From: Candidatus Bathyarchaeota archaeon A05DMB-2
GTDB lineage: Archaea; Thermoproteota; Bathyarchaeia; Bathyarchaeales; Bathycorpusculaceae
Direction of reading: 5' to 3'
Assembly (NCBI GenBank): GCA_018475625.1
Contig: JAAKEZ010000001.1
Coordinates: forward strand, 186,001 to 250,000
DNA: 64,000 nucleotides
Part shown: piece after piece, positions 38,575-47,765 of the stretch
Layout: every line of letters starts with the position of its first letter
How positions within the stretch are numbered: the stretch's first letter is position 1
The notes under the pieces: generated by a model
What the model saw: only the letters and a program-made list of their open reading frames with translations
Told to the model about the DNA's origin: nothing
Database searches by the model: none
Position numbers and translations under genes: made by a program

Positions 38575-40458
38575 TCACTTTACTTTGTAATCTTCCGAGT
38601 CAACTACTTTCTCGCCGCCAGCGCCCGCTTGCCCAGAAGGTGGAGGCTGTTGACTTTGTCCCGCTTGCGCCTGCTGTTTCGCCTGTTCAGCCGCCGCTTG
38701 CTGGTAGATGACGGTGCCAACTTCCTGCAGAACCTTCTGCAACTCTTCAGATTTAGTTTTGACCTGTGTCATGTTGCTGCTGGCTAACGCGTCTTTCAAC
38801 GCCGCGACTGCCGCATCTATTTTGCTGTTCTGCTCCTGAGTCAGCTTGCCCGCTAGATCCTTCTTGGTTCGCTCTGCGGTGTAGATGAGGCTGTCCGCGT
38901 TGTTCCGCAGTTCCGCTTCTTCCCGTTTCTTTCTGTCCTGCTCAGCGAATTGTTCGGCTTCTTTGATCATGCGTTCCTTCTCTTCTTTCGACAGTTTCGT
39001 GGATGCCGTTATGGTTATTTTTGCCTGTTTTCCGGTGCCGAGGTCTTTGGCGGTTACGTTCAGAATGCCGTTGGCGTCTATGTCGAAAGTGACTTCTATC
39101 TGCGGCACGCCTCTCGGCGCAGGCGGCAGGTCCACGAGGTTGAAGGTGCCGAGGGAAACGTTGTCCGCTGCCATGGCGCGTTCGCCCTGAAGCACGTGAA
39201 TGGTGACGGCTGTTTGGAAGTCCGCTGCGGTTGTGAAAATTTGGCTACGTCTTGTTGGAATGGTCGTGTTCCTCTCAATTATCTTCGTGAACACGCCGCC
39301 CAAGGTCTCCACACCTAATGACAGTGGCGTAACATCCAGCAAGAGCAAGTCAGTTACTTCACCGGTGATGACAGCGCCCTGTATCGCTGCACCAACAGCA
39401 ACACACTCCATGGGGTCAACGCCGCGTTCCACAGATCTGCCCATTATCTGCTCCACAAACCGCTGCACGAGCGGCATCCGCGTCATACCGCCAATTAGAA
39501 TTATTTTGTCAATGTCTTTCGGCGTTAGCTTGGCGTCTTCCAACGCTTTCATAATTGTGCTACCTGTTTTCTCAATCACCGGCTGCGCCAATGCTTCAAG
39601 CTTGGTGCGAGTAAGGGTTAGATGCAAGTGTTTCGGTCCTGTGCTGTCTGAGGTGATGAAGGGCAAATCGATGTCCGTGCTAATCAGCGTGGATAATTCA
39701 ATTTTTGCTTTTTCCGACGCTTCCTTCAGTCTGGACATGGCCATTTTGTCGCCAGTGACATCCACGCCTGTCTGCCGTTTAAACTCGTCAATAATGTAGT
39801 TCATCACCGCGTTGTCCACGTCGGTGCCGCCTAACTGCGTGTCGCCGCTGGTGCTGAGCACTTGAAAGACTCCTTTGCCGAAGTCCATAACGGTGACGTC
39901 ATGTGTTCCGCCGCCGAAGCTGAACACCAAGATTTTCATTTCTTTCTCCAGCTTGTCGATTCCGTAAGCTAGACACGCAGCTGTGGGCTCATTGATTATG
40001 CGCATGACTTCGAAGCCTGCAATTTCACCGGCGTCTTTGGTGGCTTGGCGCTGATTGTCATTGAAGTGTGCTGGAACAGTTATGACCGCCTTGCGTATCG
40101 TGGTGCCAAGGTAGGTTTCGGCGTCTTTCTTGATTTTCTGCAGGATGAAAGCGGATATCTGCTGTGGCGTGTAAGTTTTTCCGTACACGTTTACAGTGTA
40201 GTTGGTCCCCATTTTCCGTTTTATCTCAAAAATTGTTCCTTCTGGATTCGCAGTTGCTTGACGTTTTGCGGGTTCACCTATCAAGAGCTGACCATCTTTC
40301 GTGAAGGCGACGACTGAAGGAAACATTTTCCCAGCCATGGTGGGACCTTCCGCGCTCGGTATGACTGTGGCGCGTCCGCCTTCATAGATGGCGGCTGCTG
40401 AGTTGGTGGTTCCCAAGTCTATGCCAAGCACTTTTTCGCCTGTTTTTACGTTACTCAT
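38575..40458 (-). CDS. dnaK: Chaperone protein DnaK (Hsp70)
   Basis: 627 residues. GIDLGTTNS at the N-terminus is phosphate loop 1, then [17 protein letters not shown] near 139-155, [12 protein letters not shown] near 165-176, an [14 protein letters not shown] block near 188-201 and [13 protein letters not shown] near 327-339. The substrate domain follows, then a helical lid and a Gln/Ala-rich tail. FSFGGGTHD departs slightly from the usual DLGGGTFD. It works with DnaJ and GrpE in protein folding. Its start overlaps the end of grpE by 8 bp. Confidence 0.95.
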   Translation of the reverse strand: MSNVKTGEKVLGIDLGTTNSAAAIYEGGRATVIPSAEGPTMAGKMFPSVVAFTKDGQLLIGEPAKRQATANPEGTIFEIKRKMGTNYTVNVYGKTYTPQQISAFILQKIKKDAETYLGTTIRKAVITVPAHFNDNQRQATKDAGEIAGFEVMRIINEPTAACLAYGIDKLEKEMKILVFSFGGGTHDVTVMDFGKGVFQVLSTSGDTQLGGTDVDNAVMNYIIDEFKRQTGVDVTGDKMAMSRLKEASEKAKIELSTLISTDIDLPFITSDSTGPKHLHLTLTRTKLEALAQPVIEKTGSTIMKALEDAKLTPKDIDKIILIGGMTRMPLVQRFVEQIMGRSVERGVDPMECVAVGAAIQGAVITGEVTDLLLLDVTPLSLGVETLGGVFTKIIERNTTIPTRRSQIFTTAADFQTAVTIHVLQGERAMAADNVSLGTFNLVDLPPAPRGVPQIEVTFDIDANGILNVTAKDLGTGKQAKITITASTKLSKEEKERMIKEAEQFAEQDRKKREEAELRNNADSLIYTAERTKKDLAGKLTQEQNSKIDAAVAALKDALASSNMTQVKTKSEELQKVLQEVGTVIYQQAAAEQAKQQAQAGQSQQPPPSGQAGAGGEKVVDSEDYKVK

Positions 40459-40972
40459 TTTTCTTGCTCTCCTTTTGTAACTTTGAAGGTTTAACGGAGA
40501 CCTTGACGATGCTGGGTCTAATCACCTTACCCTTCATCATGTAGCCTTTTCTGACCTCTTCCACCACAATGCAGTCGTCAACGTCATCCCGTTCTACTGT
40601 AGCAACAGCATTATGGCGTGAGGGGTCAAAAACCTTTCCCTCACTTTCAATCGGAGTGACGCCCTCTTCCTCAAGAACTTTTTTGAGCTTTTTAAGGGTC
40701 ATCTTCACGCCCTCAACGAGAGATTGAGCTTCTGCGGGCTGGCCGTTCTTAAGAGCCAGCTCCAACTCGTCAACAACATCCAACAGTTTGATGATTAAGC
40801 TTTCGGTGCAGTGATTCTTCACCTGCTCAATTTGGCGGTCAAAACGCTTCGTCAAATTCTCAAAGTCTGCCTGCAGGTACTTCAATCGTGTCAAGTACTC
40901 TTCTGACCGCTTCTTCTCCGCTTCTAACAACTGTTCAAGACTTGGAGTTTGTTCCTTTTGCTCTTCGCTCAT
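40451..40972 (-). CDS. grpE: Nucleotide exchange factor GrpE
   Basis: 173 residues. A long N-terminal coiled coil (~10-75) precedes the four-helix/beta domain with [11 protein letters not shown] near 67-77, [24 protein letters not shown] near 105-128 and [19 protein letters not shown] near 140-158, the GrpE signature. It ejects ADP from DnaK. It is first in the operon, with a clear TATA element upstream. Confidence 0.93.
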   Translation of the reverse strand: MSEEQKEQTPSLEQLLEAEKKRSEEYLTRLKYLQADFENLTKRFDRQIEQVKNHCTESLIIKLLDVVDELELALKNGQPAEAQSLVEGVKMTLKKLKKVLEEEGVTPIESEGKVFDPSRHNAVATVERDDVDDCIVVEEVRKGYMMKGKVIRPSIVKVSVKPSKLQKESKKNE

Positions 40973-41014
40973 TGAAGTCTCTGCCTCTTGTGGGATTACA
41001 GTTTTTGTGCAAGA

Positions 41015-41024
41015 TTAAAATATA
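41015..41024 (-). promoter_or_regulatory. TATA box of the grpE-dnaK-dnaJ operon
   Basis: TATATTTTAA on the minus strand, ~43-52 bp upstream of the grpE ATG, preceded by a purine-rich GAAATG that may be a BRE. Transcription would start about 25 bp downstream, leaving a short leader. I see no clear heat-shock operator palindrome. Confidence 0.5.
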
Positions 41025-41069
41025 CATTTCGCCGTTCAAAAGCGCACGGTAATGTTGTTTTAACGCGTG

Positions 41070-43028
41070 TTACTTGACTTTTTGAAGGCGTAGTGTGTTC
41101 AAAAGCAGTAGCATGGTGACGCCGTCGTCGCCTGAAGCCACAGTGAACCATAAAGGAGTTAACCCCATAAGCCCTAATGCACCCAGAATTAACTTAACCA
41201 CCAGCGACGCAGCAATGTTCTGCTTTGCTATCCCCATCGTTTTCCCGCTCAGCTTCACCAAGTAAGGCACCTGTGCAAGTTCATCCCTAACCAACACCAC
41301 ATCCGCCGATTCCAACGCAACATCCACACCTGCGGAGCCCATGGCAATTCCTACATCAGACGCGGCGAGCGCTGGAGCGTCGTTAACGCCATCTCCCACC
41401 ATCACCACCAAGCCGTCTTTGCCCTTCATCCCCTCCACAAGCCTCAGCTTATCCTCAGGGAAAAGCTCCGCATGCACCTCATCAATTTTCAATGCCTGCG
41501 CGGTCTCTTTCGCTATTTCCACTCTGTCACCAGTCAGCATGGCTGTTTTGACTCCAATTTCCTTAAGAGATTTAACCGCTCTGAGGGCATCCTCTCTGAC
41601 TTCGTCCACAACGCAGACCGACGCCATTCCCTCTTTGCCAACGGAAACGCAGACCGCGGTGTGAATATCTTTTTCGCTGATTTCGTATGCTTGTTTGCAG
41701 TCGCAGCCGAATTCCTCCATCAGTTCAGGGTTGCCCACAGCCACGAAGTCTCCGTTTACGTAGCCTATGATGCCCTTGCCGGGGATTTCTGTTACATCTG
41801 TAACTTTGAGCTTGGTGAGGTCTATGCCTTTTTCCGCGGCTCTTCTGACGATGGCTTGAGCCACTGGATGGTTTGAGTATTGGTCCAGCGCGGCGGCGTA
41901 AGCTAAAGCTTCTTTCTCGGTTTTCTCCACGGAACGGACTTCGTGGACTATTGGTCTACCCAGCGTTAACGTGCCGGTCTTGTCGAACACCACGGTTTTC
42001 ACGCGTGCCAGTTTCTCAACGAAGATTCCGCCTTTGATTATTACGCCTCTCCTGGCGGCTATCGTTATGGCTACGAAGACCGTGGCTGGGACAGAGATTA
42101 TGAAGGCGCTTGGGCAAGAAACCACAAGAAGAATGAGTGAACGGTACAGCCACGTTTGAAAGGGGTCACCCGTTATATGGGGCAAGGCTGCTGCGGTGAA
42201 AACCGCAAGCCCTATCACAATTGGCACGTAGACTTTGGCGAACCTGTCAACCAGCTTTTCTATAGATGCCTTTCTCTTTCCAGACTCAATGACGAGCTTC
42301 ACGATTTTCGACACAAGAGTCTCATCAGCCATTTTTGTCACAGCTATTTTCAGAACACCGCTCGTGTTCACTGTGCCGGCGAAGACACAGTCGTTCACCG
42401 TTTTCAGAACTGGTTCTGACTCGCCTGTAACGAGTGCCTGGTCAACGTAAGCGAAACCTTCAACCACGGTGCCGTCCAGCGGGATTCTTTCTCCAGGCTT
42501 CACCAGAATGACCGAGTTCACTTCGACTTCATTCACGTTAACGTTTGCTTCGGAACCGTTGATCAAGATTCTGGCTTGGTCGGGCATGAACTTTGAAAGC
42601 TTCTCCACTGTGCGGCGTGCCCTGTCTTGAATGTAGCCTTCAAAGTACTCCGCAAGCGAGTAAAGGAAGAGCACGGTGGCGGCTTCGAAAAAGTAATTTA
42701 GGTATAGCGCTCCCAGAGCAGCGACAGCCATCAGGAATTCCACAGAAAACCTGCGCTCGATGCAAAGTTCCTTTAATCCGATGACTCCGATGTACGTGGC
42801 TGCTGTTACCACAGCGACATAATACATGATTGTGGATATAGTTGCGTCCACGTTAAGGATGGGTATGGCGAAGCCGAGTGGAACTCCATTGGCGAGAAGG
42901 CTCAGCAACCCGGCGACGAGTATTATTGCGCCCAGCGAGGCAGCGAGCAAAATCATTATTCGCTTGTTTCTTTCCTCTTCTGCTTCTCTTGGTTGTTCGG
43001 GTTTTTCTTCGCAGGTCAAGTTTCTCAT
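41070..43028 (-). CDS. P1B-type heavy-metal ATPase with CPS motif
   Basis: 652 residues, no N-terminal HMA domain. TGES is at 201-204, the TM6 metal motif is CPS at 305-307 (CPSAFIISVP) where Cu and Zn/Cd pumps have CPC, the phosphorylation site is DKTGTLT at 349-355, HP is in SNHPVAQ near 381-387, and the hinge is GDGVNDAPALAASD near 545-560. The last helices end with NTLRL, as in Zn/Cd/Pb-type pumps. It exports or imports a soft or transition metal at ATP cost. Loss of the second Cys should alter specificity, so the substrate is uncertain; ZntA-like overall. Confidence 0.87.
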   Translation of the reverse strand: MRNLTCEEKPEQPREAEEERNKRIMILLAASLGAIILVAGLLSLLANGVPLGFAIPILNVDATISTIMYYVAVVTAATYIGVIGLKELCIERRFSVEFLMAVAALGALYLNYFFEAATVLFLYSLAEYFEGYIQDRARRTVEKLSKFMPDQARILINGSEANVNVNEVEVNSVILVKPGERIPLDGTVVEGFAYVDQALVTGESEPVLKTVNDCVFAGTVNTSGVLKIAVTKMADETLVSKIVKLVIESGKRKASIEKLVDRFAKVYVPIVIGLAVFTAAALPHITGDPFQTWLYRSLILLVVSCPSAFIISVPATVFVAITIAARRGVIIKGGIFVEKLARVKTVVFDKTGTLTLGRPIVHEVRSVEKTEKEALAYAAALDQYSNHPVAQAIVRRAAEKGIDLTKLKVTDVTEIPGKGIIGYVNGDFVAVGNPELMEEFGCDCKQAYEISEKDIHTAVCVSVGKEGMASVCVVDEVREDALRAVKSLKEIGVKTAMLTGDRVEIAKETAQALKIDEVHAELFPEDKLRLVEGMKGKDGLVVMVGDGVNDAPALAASDVGIAMGSAGVDVALESADVVLVRDELAQVPYLVKLSGKTMGIAKQNIAASLVVKLILGALGLMGLTPLWFTVASGDDGVTMLLLLNTLRLQKVK

Positions 43029-43127
43029 ATAAGCTTTGGTGTAGTGATGATATTAAGATAGTGCTGAGCTTGCGAGGGTTCGGATAAAAAGTGATGCGGG
43101 TTTTTAGCCTTCGGTGCTTGACGGTTT

Positions 43128-44117
43128 TTACGGTTGCATGAACTGCTTGTAAACAGGGTGTCCTTTGAAGCGCAACATTGTTTCAGACCTTTCCACAGTT
43201 CCACTTGGCAACCGCATGCAAATCGAATGTACGACCGCACCGTTTGGGATTAAGCGCACTCCGTCTAGCAGTTCGCCTTTTGTAACGCCTGAGGCGGCGA
43301 ACACGAGTTCATTGCCCTTTGCCAGTTCGTCTTGGTTGTATGTTTTTTCAACGTCAACACCAGACTGTTTCAGGCGATTGAGGCGGTTTGGGTCGTCTTT
43401 TGGGTCTTTCCAGACTTTGACGAGCATGGTTCCGCCGAGGCATTTTACGGCTGTGGCTGCGATGGTGGCTTCTGGTCCTGCTCCTGCGCCGAGGAGGAGG
43501 TCAACGCCTGAGTTTGGGATGCAGCTTACGACTGCGGCGGCGATGTCGCCGTCTGGGATGAGTATGATGCGTACTCCGAGTTTTCTTAGTGTTGTGAGCA
43601 TTTGGGTGTGGCGTTCGCGGTCGAGCATTATGACAGTGAAGTTTGAGAGTGGGACGTTTTTGTTTTTGGCGACTGTGCGGACGATTTGTTCTATGGTCAT
43701 GTCGGCGCTGATTTTGCCTAAGCTGTGGTTGCTGGTGGCAATTTTGAAGTAGTAGCCGTCATCTGGGAGGACTTGGAAGCATCCTGCGGGTGCGCATGCA
43801 AGTGCGCTGATGGCGTCTTTTCTGCCTTTGCTGGCTGCTGTGGTGCCGTCGACTGGGTCGATGACGAATTCGACTTTGGGTCCTTTGCCTGTGCCGACTT
43901 TTTCGCGGTATGAGAAGCTGGGTGCGTTGTCTTTGGGTCCTTCGCAGCAGATGACTTCACCTTCGACATCGGTTTGGTGGAGTACTGCACGGCTGAATTC
44001 CACGGCTTGATCGTCGATGAGGTTGCAGTTTCCTTGTCCGATGTGGAGTGCTGCGCCGACAGCGGCTGCGACTGTTATGCGAGTGAGCGAGGGTGCTAAT
44101 GCTCTAAGGGTGACCAT
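43128..44117 (-). CDS. glpX: Fructose-1,6-bisphosphatase class II (GlpX)
   Basis: 329 residues aligned to GlpX through FSRAVLHQTDVEGEVICCEG (Glu pair at the metal site), FVIDPVDGTTAASKGRKDAISAL near residues 85-106 (DPVDGT, metal-binding Asp) and IPDGDIAAAVVSCIP near 186-200, then the GAGAGPEATIAATAVKCLGG block. It removes phosphate from fructose 1,6-bisphosphate in gluconeogenesis. Most archaea use the bifunctional FBP aldolase/phosphatase, so GlpX here is notable and complements the bacterial-type PfkA at 28.8 kb. Confidence 0.9.
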   Translation of the reverse strand: MVTLRALAPSLTRITVAAAVGAALHIGQGNCNLIDDQAVEFSRAVLHQTDVEGEVICCEGPKDNAPSFSYREKVGTGKGPKVEFVIDPVDGTTAASKGRKDAISALACAPAGCFQVLPDDGYYFKIATSNHSLGKISADMTIEQIVRTVAKNKNVPLSNFTVIMLDRERHTQMLTTLRKLGVRIILIPDGDIAAAVVSCIPNSGVDLLLGAGAGPEATIAATAVKCLGGTMLVKVWKDPKDDPNRLNRLKQSGVDVEKTYNQDELAKGNELVFAASGVTKGELLDGVRLIPNGAVVHSICMRLPSGTVERSETMLRFKGHPVYKQFMQP

Positions 44118-44330
44118 ATGTTTTGTTTCTCCGTGTTACGGGGTTATTATTGTGGCATTTCGGCTAATTAAAATGTGCGCATGTATTCTTAAGGGACTGT
44201 GCCATTTTTGTCTATAGCCCCTTGTCTATGGCGCTGCTGCTCTACGGGGTAGCCCCCTCCTCTCCATCATTCCTGCAACGAATCACTAACAGGCTCCAAA
44301 TAGATTTCTGCGCTATCAGGTTTTGCAAGG

Positions 44331-44627
44331 CTATTTTTGTTGCTGCTGTTTTTCCCATTCAAGTTTGGTCTGCTTAATTATCGCGTCAATGCTTTTTGGC
44401 TCCGAAACGTCCGCTATCGCATTCGTCACCTCGTATTTCACCAATTGGATTATCTCAGCGGGTCTTAGTGGTTCGTTCCTTGCGGCTTGATACGTTTTAA
44501 GCGCCCGCATGCCGAACCTTACCATCAGGTCTTGCAATTCCGCCCTTAACCTTTGCAGCTCATCACGGCTTTCCTGCATTTTCTTGTCAAAATTTTCTGA
44601 ATTCCATGTTTTCTTTTCTTCCGACAT
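44331..44627 (-). CDS. Hypothetical helical protein
   Basis: 98 residues, almost entirely charged helix. A coiled-coil-like heptad pattern covers residues ~10-40 (QESRDELQRLRAELQDLM) and the C-terminus ends in a Gln/Lys run. No TM, signal or Cys. The family is not recognised. It lies in its own transcript between glpX and the UPF0282 gene. Confidence 0.6.
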   Translation of the reverse strand: MSEEKKTWNSENFDKKMQESRDELQRLRAELQDLMVRFGMRALKTYQAARNEPLRPAEIIQLVKYEVTNAIADVSEPKSIDAIIKQTKLEWEKQQQQK

Positions 44628-44704
44628 GCTGTAATCTCACATTAAGTTTGTCTGTATCTGCTCTCAAGCTTCATTATTAGCCTTTTCCATTTTCAGGGCT
44701 TCAG

Positions 44705-45697
44705 CTAATCAATTGGTGGCTTGGTGGCGATTTTGCTTGTTGAGGTCTCGCGCATCCACTTCTCAAACTCTTTTGAAGGCGGGTTGTCACGGTACAGTTG
44801 GCGCCGTCTGGACTCCAGAAGAACGTTTTCTACACCCAGGAATTCAGCGGCAGTCAACACGTTGTGCCCCGTCCGAAGCGCGGCGTCGTGGACAGGCTTA
44901 ATTTTTTCCCGCCAAGCCTCGTCTCTTAAAGCATGATGTTCCAGAACGGTTAAGGGCACGTTTTCAACCACGCCCGCAAGGTTCTCCACCCCTAGCTTTA
45001 GCTGAGCGTCGGTGACCTTGAAGCCCCCAAGATAAAACGGTGGTCCACCCACCATAACCGCTTGCGGCTTAACTGCTTTAATCAGGTCAACGGTGTATGT
45101 GGACATAGGACCCTGAACGTCAGGTGCAAACATGAACCGTTCATCCTCAAACTCCACGGTTGCCATTATGACCCAACCGAGCATGGAGTCGTCTGGTCCA
45201 TGGGGAACCGGCTCCGAAAAGCGCAGAGCAGTCGTTCCGAACGTGAATTTTTTGCCGTCTGCGGACTCCAAGGCTTTGGCGTGCTTGCCACCTGTTTTCT
45301 GGAAGAGCCACGCACGATGCCTCTGGCTGGGGTTGATTTTTTCTTTAGGGTTCTTCATGAAAACCGTTTTGTCTTGGTAGATCAGCCGTGCGGTCTCGTC
45401 TGCCTCTGTCCAGTTAACCATCCAATCCTGGTACGAGGGCGTGTGGTGGTCAAAATGATAATGGCTTATAGTTACCACTTCAGCCCTGTCGGCAGCTTCC
45501 GCGATACGCGTGCGGAGCTTAGCAATGGTCTGAAATTCGAATGGATGAGGCGGCAAGCCAAAGCGGTAAGGGCACAGCGAGACACCAGCGTCCAAGAGTA
45601 GCGTAACATCAGGTGTCTCAACCAGCGTACACATGGACCTGACCCCCAAGCTTTCCGCCGCCAGCGGCGTCACCTTAATCTTGTTCAGTTTAAACAT
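44705..45697 (-). CDS. UPF0282 family MBL-fold protein
   Basis: 330 residues matching the archaeal UPF0282 group: KVTPLAAESLGVRSMCTLVET at the N-terminus, LLDAGVSLCPYRFGLPPHP near 31-49 and SHYHFDHHTPS near 98-108 for the metal site. It also has the conserved FAPDVQGP (~194-201) and VLEHHALRDEAWREKI near 254-269. The fold predicts a metal-dependent hydrolase; the substrate is unknown. It is divergent from msrA, with a palindrome in the spacer. Confidence 0.88.
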   Translation of the reverse strand: MFKLNKIKVTPLAAESLGVRSMCTLVETPDVTLLLDAGVSLCPYRFGLPPHPFEFQTIAKLRTRIAEAADRAEVVTISHYHFDHHTPSYQDWMVNWTEADETARLIYQDKTVFMKNPKEKINPSQRHRAWLFQKTGGKHAKALESADGKKFTFGTTALRFSEPVPHGPDDSMLGWVIMATVEFEDERFMFAPDVQGPMSTYTVDLIKAVKPQAVMVGGPPFYLGGFKVTDAQLKLGVENLAGVVENVPLTVLEHHALRDEAWREKIKPVHDAALRTGHNVLTAAEFLGVENVLLESRRRQLYRDNPPSKEFEKWMRETSTSKIATKPPID

Positions 45698-45767
45698 GCC
45701 CTTGCCAACTACCGCTAAAACGCCGTGACAAGTAAAAACGTTCCGCTAAAGGACCCCTCGTATCGAC

Positions 45768-45788
45768 CTTGACATGATAAGTGTCAAG
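45768..45788. promoter_or_regulatory. Perfect 7-bp palindrome in the UPF0282/msrA divergent spacer
   Basis: CTTGACA-N7-TGTCAAG, dyad-symmetric and placed between the divergent starts at 45697 and 45880. This is the shape of a dimeric repressor site. It could also form a hairpin. No TATA overlap can be shown with certainty. Confidence 0.4.
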
Positions 45789-45879
45789 ATGCACACTTCA
45801 GTAGTTAACTTCGCAGCTCCAAACATTATTAGTCACGACTAAGCATAGTTCACTACAGCAGAGGAAAGGACGGAGTTTT

Positions 45880-46443
45880 ATGAGTAAAGAACCCGCGAAA
45901 AACAAAGCAAACGAGGTCGCCACCCTCGCAGGCGGCTGCTTCTGGTGCACCGAAGCAGTTTTCAGCATAGTGAAGGGAGTCGAGAAAGTGGAACCCGGCT
46001 ACGCTGGCGGTTATGTGCCGAACCCGACTTATGAGCAGGTGTCCACGGGGAAAACTGGGCACGCGGAGACCGCGCAGATAACCTTCGACCCCAACGTAAT
46101 CTCTTACCGCGAGGTTCTGGAGATATTTTTTGCCACTCACGACCCGACAACGCTGAACCGCCAAGGTCCAGACGTTGGCACGCAGTACCGCTCAGTAATC
46201 TTCTACCACAACGAAGAGCAGAAGACAATTGCCAAACAGGTTATTGACGAACTCACCAGAGAAGAAATCTGGGATGCGCCCATAGTCACGCAGGTAGAAC
46301 CGCTGAAAGCTTTCTATCCCGCGGAAACGTACCATAAGGACTATTACAAGAAGCATCCGAACGAGCCTTACTGCCAAGCCATAATAACCCCGAAAATCGC
46401 CAAACTGCAAAAAAGATTCTTCAACAAGCTTAAAACGCCCTAA
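45880..46443 (+). CDS. msrA: Peptide methionine sulfoxide reductase MsrA
   Basis: 187 residues. GGCFWCTE (residues 18-25) holds the catalytic Cys20. [23 protein letters not shown] near 42-64 and the [25 protein letters not shown] block (86-110) are classical MsrA sequence. It reduces methionine-S-sulfoxide in proteins and repairs oxidative damage with thioredoxin as electron donor. It is followed after 14 bp by a methyltransferase gene and preceded by a palindrome. Confidence 0.94.
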   Translation: MSKEPAKNKANEVATLAGGCFWCTEAVFSIVKGVEKVEPGYAGGYVPNPTYEQVSTGKTGHAETAQITFDPNVISYREVLEIFFATHDPTTLNRQGPDVGTQYRSVIFYHNEEQKTIAKQVIDELTREEIWDAPIVTQVEPLKAFYPAETYHKDYYKKHPNEPYCQAIITPKIAKLQKRFFNKLKTP

Positions 46444-46457
46444 AGGAGCCAAGCCAC

Positions 46458-47009
46458 TTGAGCAACGCCGACCAAGTCCTGAAAGAAATCGAGGAAAAAG
46501 CAGAAACCGAGTTCCTGCCCATCGTTGGACCAGAACGAGGCAAAATCTTAGCCGAAGAAGTCCGAAAAGCCGAACCCAAACGAGTTCTGGAAGTCGGCAC
46601 GCTGATAGGCTACTCAGCCATCCTCATGGGAAGAAAGCTGAGCAAAAAAGCCCGCATAATCACCATCGAAAACCACGCAGACGAAGCAAAGGCAGCCGAA
46701 GAAAACATCCGCAGAGCCAACATATCCCCAAAAATCCAAGTAATCACCGGCGACGCCGTCCAAGTCATACCCGAACTGCGGGAAAACTTCGACTTCGTCT
46801 TCATCGACGCTGACAAAACTCAGTACTTCACCTATCTGCGGCTAGCCGAGGACAAACTGAAGAAAGGCACCGTCATAGTCGCCGATAACGCCGGCATGTT
46901 CGCCAGACAAATGCAGGACTACTTGGACTACGTCAGAAACTCAGGCAAATACACGAGCAGGTACGTGCAGGTGGGCGACGACGGCTTAGAAATAAGCATC
47001 AAACTTTAA
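46458..47009 (+). CDS. SAM-dependent O-methyltransferase-like protein
   Basis: 183 residues, class I SAM fold. Motif I is VLEVGTLIGYSAILMG (~40-55), the acidic SAM-ribose motif is ITIENHADEAKAA near 70-82, and DFVFIDADKTQYFTYL near 112-127 is the caffeoyl-CoA O-methyltransferase-like metal/substrate block. It starts with TTG 14 bp after msrA and has AAAGGAG. The substrate is unknown; the family includes catechol-type O-methyltransferases. Confidence 0.82.
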   Translation: MSNADQVLKEIEEKAETEFLPIVGPERGKILAEEVRKAEPKRVLEVGTLIGYSAILMGRKLSKKARIITIENHADEAKAAEENIRRANISPKIQVITGDAVQVIPELRENFDFVFIDADKTQYFTYLRLAEDKLKKGTVIVADNAGMFARQMQDYLDYVRNSGKYTSRYVQVGDDGLEISIKL

Positions 47010-47060
47010 ACGCCACCGCAAGCCTCAAAGTTTTAATGCCCGACAGAGCTATTTGGCTTG

Positions 47061-47180
47061 GTGGGCGATGACGACTCTGGCCCCGAAGACCTTGAGGATG
47101 ATTTGGATCTTGAGTGCGAAGTCTGTACTTGGCTGAAAAATTGCCAAGTACACACAAAAGAGCCCACTACTTCACATTAA
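47061..47180 (+). CDS. Small acidic Cys-containing protein, 39 residues
   Basis: A frame from GTG (or the preceding TTG at 47058) beginning VGDDDSGPEDLEDDLDL, then CEVC...C within ECEVCTWLKNCQ. A TATA-like AGTTTTAATG ~26 bp upstream points to a leaderless transcript starting at the start codon. It is strongly acidic with three Cys. It might bind a metal, but it is too short for a firm call. Confidence 0.4.
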   Translation: MGDDDSGPEDLEDDLDLECEVCTWLKNCQVHTKEPTTSH

Positions 47181-47210
47181 CTAAGCCTTTGGCTGAACAA
47201 AAAGGTTCAA

Positions 47211-47220
47211 ACTATAAATA
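47211..47220 (+). promoter_or_regulatory. TATA box upstream of the Lrp-domain-like gene
   Basis: ACTATAAATA, ~28-38 bp before the ATG at 47249, consistent with a short leader that includes GAAAGG as ribosome binding site. Confidence 0.5.
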
Positions 47221-47248
47221 GAGGGGCTATAGCCTATCTGAAAGGCCA

Positions 47249-47434
47249 ATGGAAGGCGTAAGAATCAACTCAGCCTACAATGTCTTCGGAGAATGGGACT
47301 TCGCATTGTGGTTTGAAGCCGACAGCAACGATAACGCTCTGCACTTTGTAGGAGACAAGATACGCCCCATAGAATGCATAATGGAAACCCACACCATGCC
47401 CACAACAGTCATCAAAGAATACAGAATGCGATAA
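47249..47434 (+). CDS. Short Lrp/AsnC ligand-binding (RAM)-domain-like protein
   Basis: 61 residues. The pattern YNVFGEWDFALWFEADSNDN, followed by a short loop and VGDKIRPIECIMETHTMPT, resembles the beta-alpha-beta RAM/SAM domain of Lrp/AsnC proteins without the DNA-binding half. Stand-alone RAM proteins bind amino acids and can dock on full-length Lrp regulators. It is short for the family (~75) and may be truncated at its N-terminus. Confidence 0.6.
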   Translation: MEGVRINSAYNVFGEWDFALWFEADSNDNALHFVGDKIRPIECIMETHTMPTTVIKEYRMR

Positions 47435-47765
47435 AAACGTCCACACCTCTCCTCTTTTTTATCCGCCTAAAAATGTTGTTGCATGCCAACAGTCACAAGT
47501 TATTTTATACCAGAAACTCCGTAATTACTAACGCCGAGGCAGCCATCAGGAGATACACCAACACTTGGCGGATCACCAGTCAAACAAGGCGCGAACCACG
47601 CCCCTCCAAACCTAAAGGGATAAAAAATTTTTAACCGCGCCTCCTTGATTGGACGGACCCGCCAAGCTGCTGTTTTTGAAAATTTTAACAGAAGCAGCAT
47701 CCATGCGCTTCAGATTACCTTAAAAACAAAGTTATTAAGGATAAAAGCAACTCTACAGGGAACCG
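47435..47765. other. Intergenic region, no gene seen
   Basis: 331 bp. It holds an AT-rich palindrome-like core near 47620-47632 and a stretch (47500-47700) that is open on the minus strand for 66 codons without a convincing ribosome binding site or family. GGCGCG and GGAGGGG stretches suggest local secondary structure, but I cannot assign an RNA. Confidence 0.4.

Noticed and set aside
43044-43067. Box C/D-like GTGATGA ... CTGA between glpX and the P1B ATPase gene
   Set aside because: The second C'/D pair is missing and the D'-C' spacing is too long, so a C/D sRNA is not supported.
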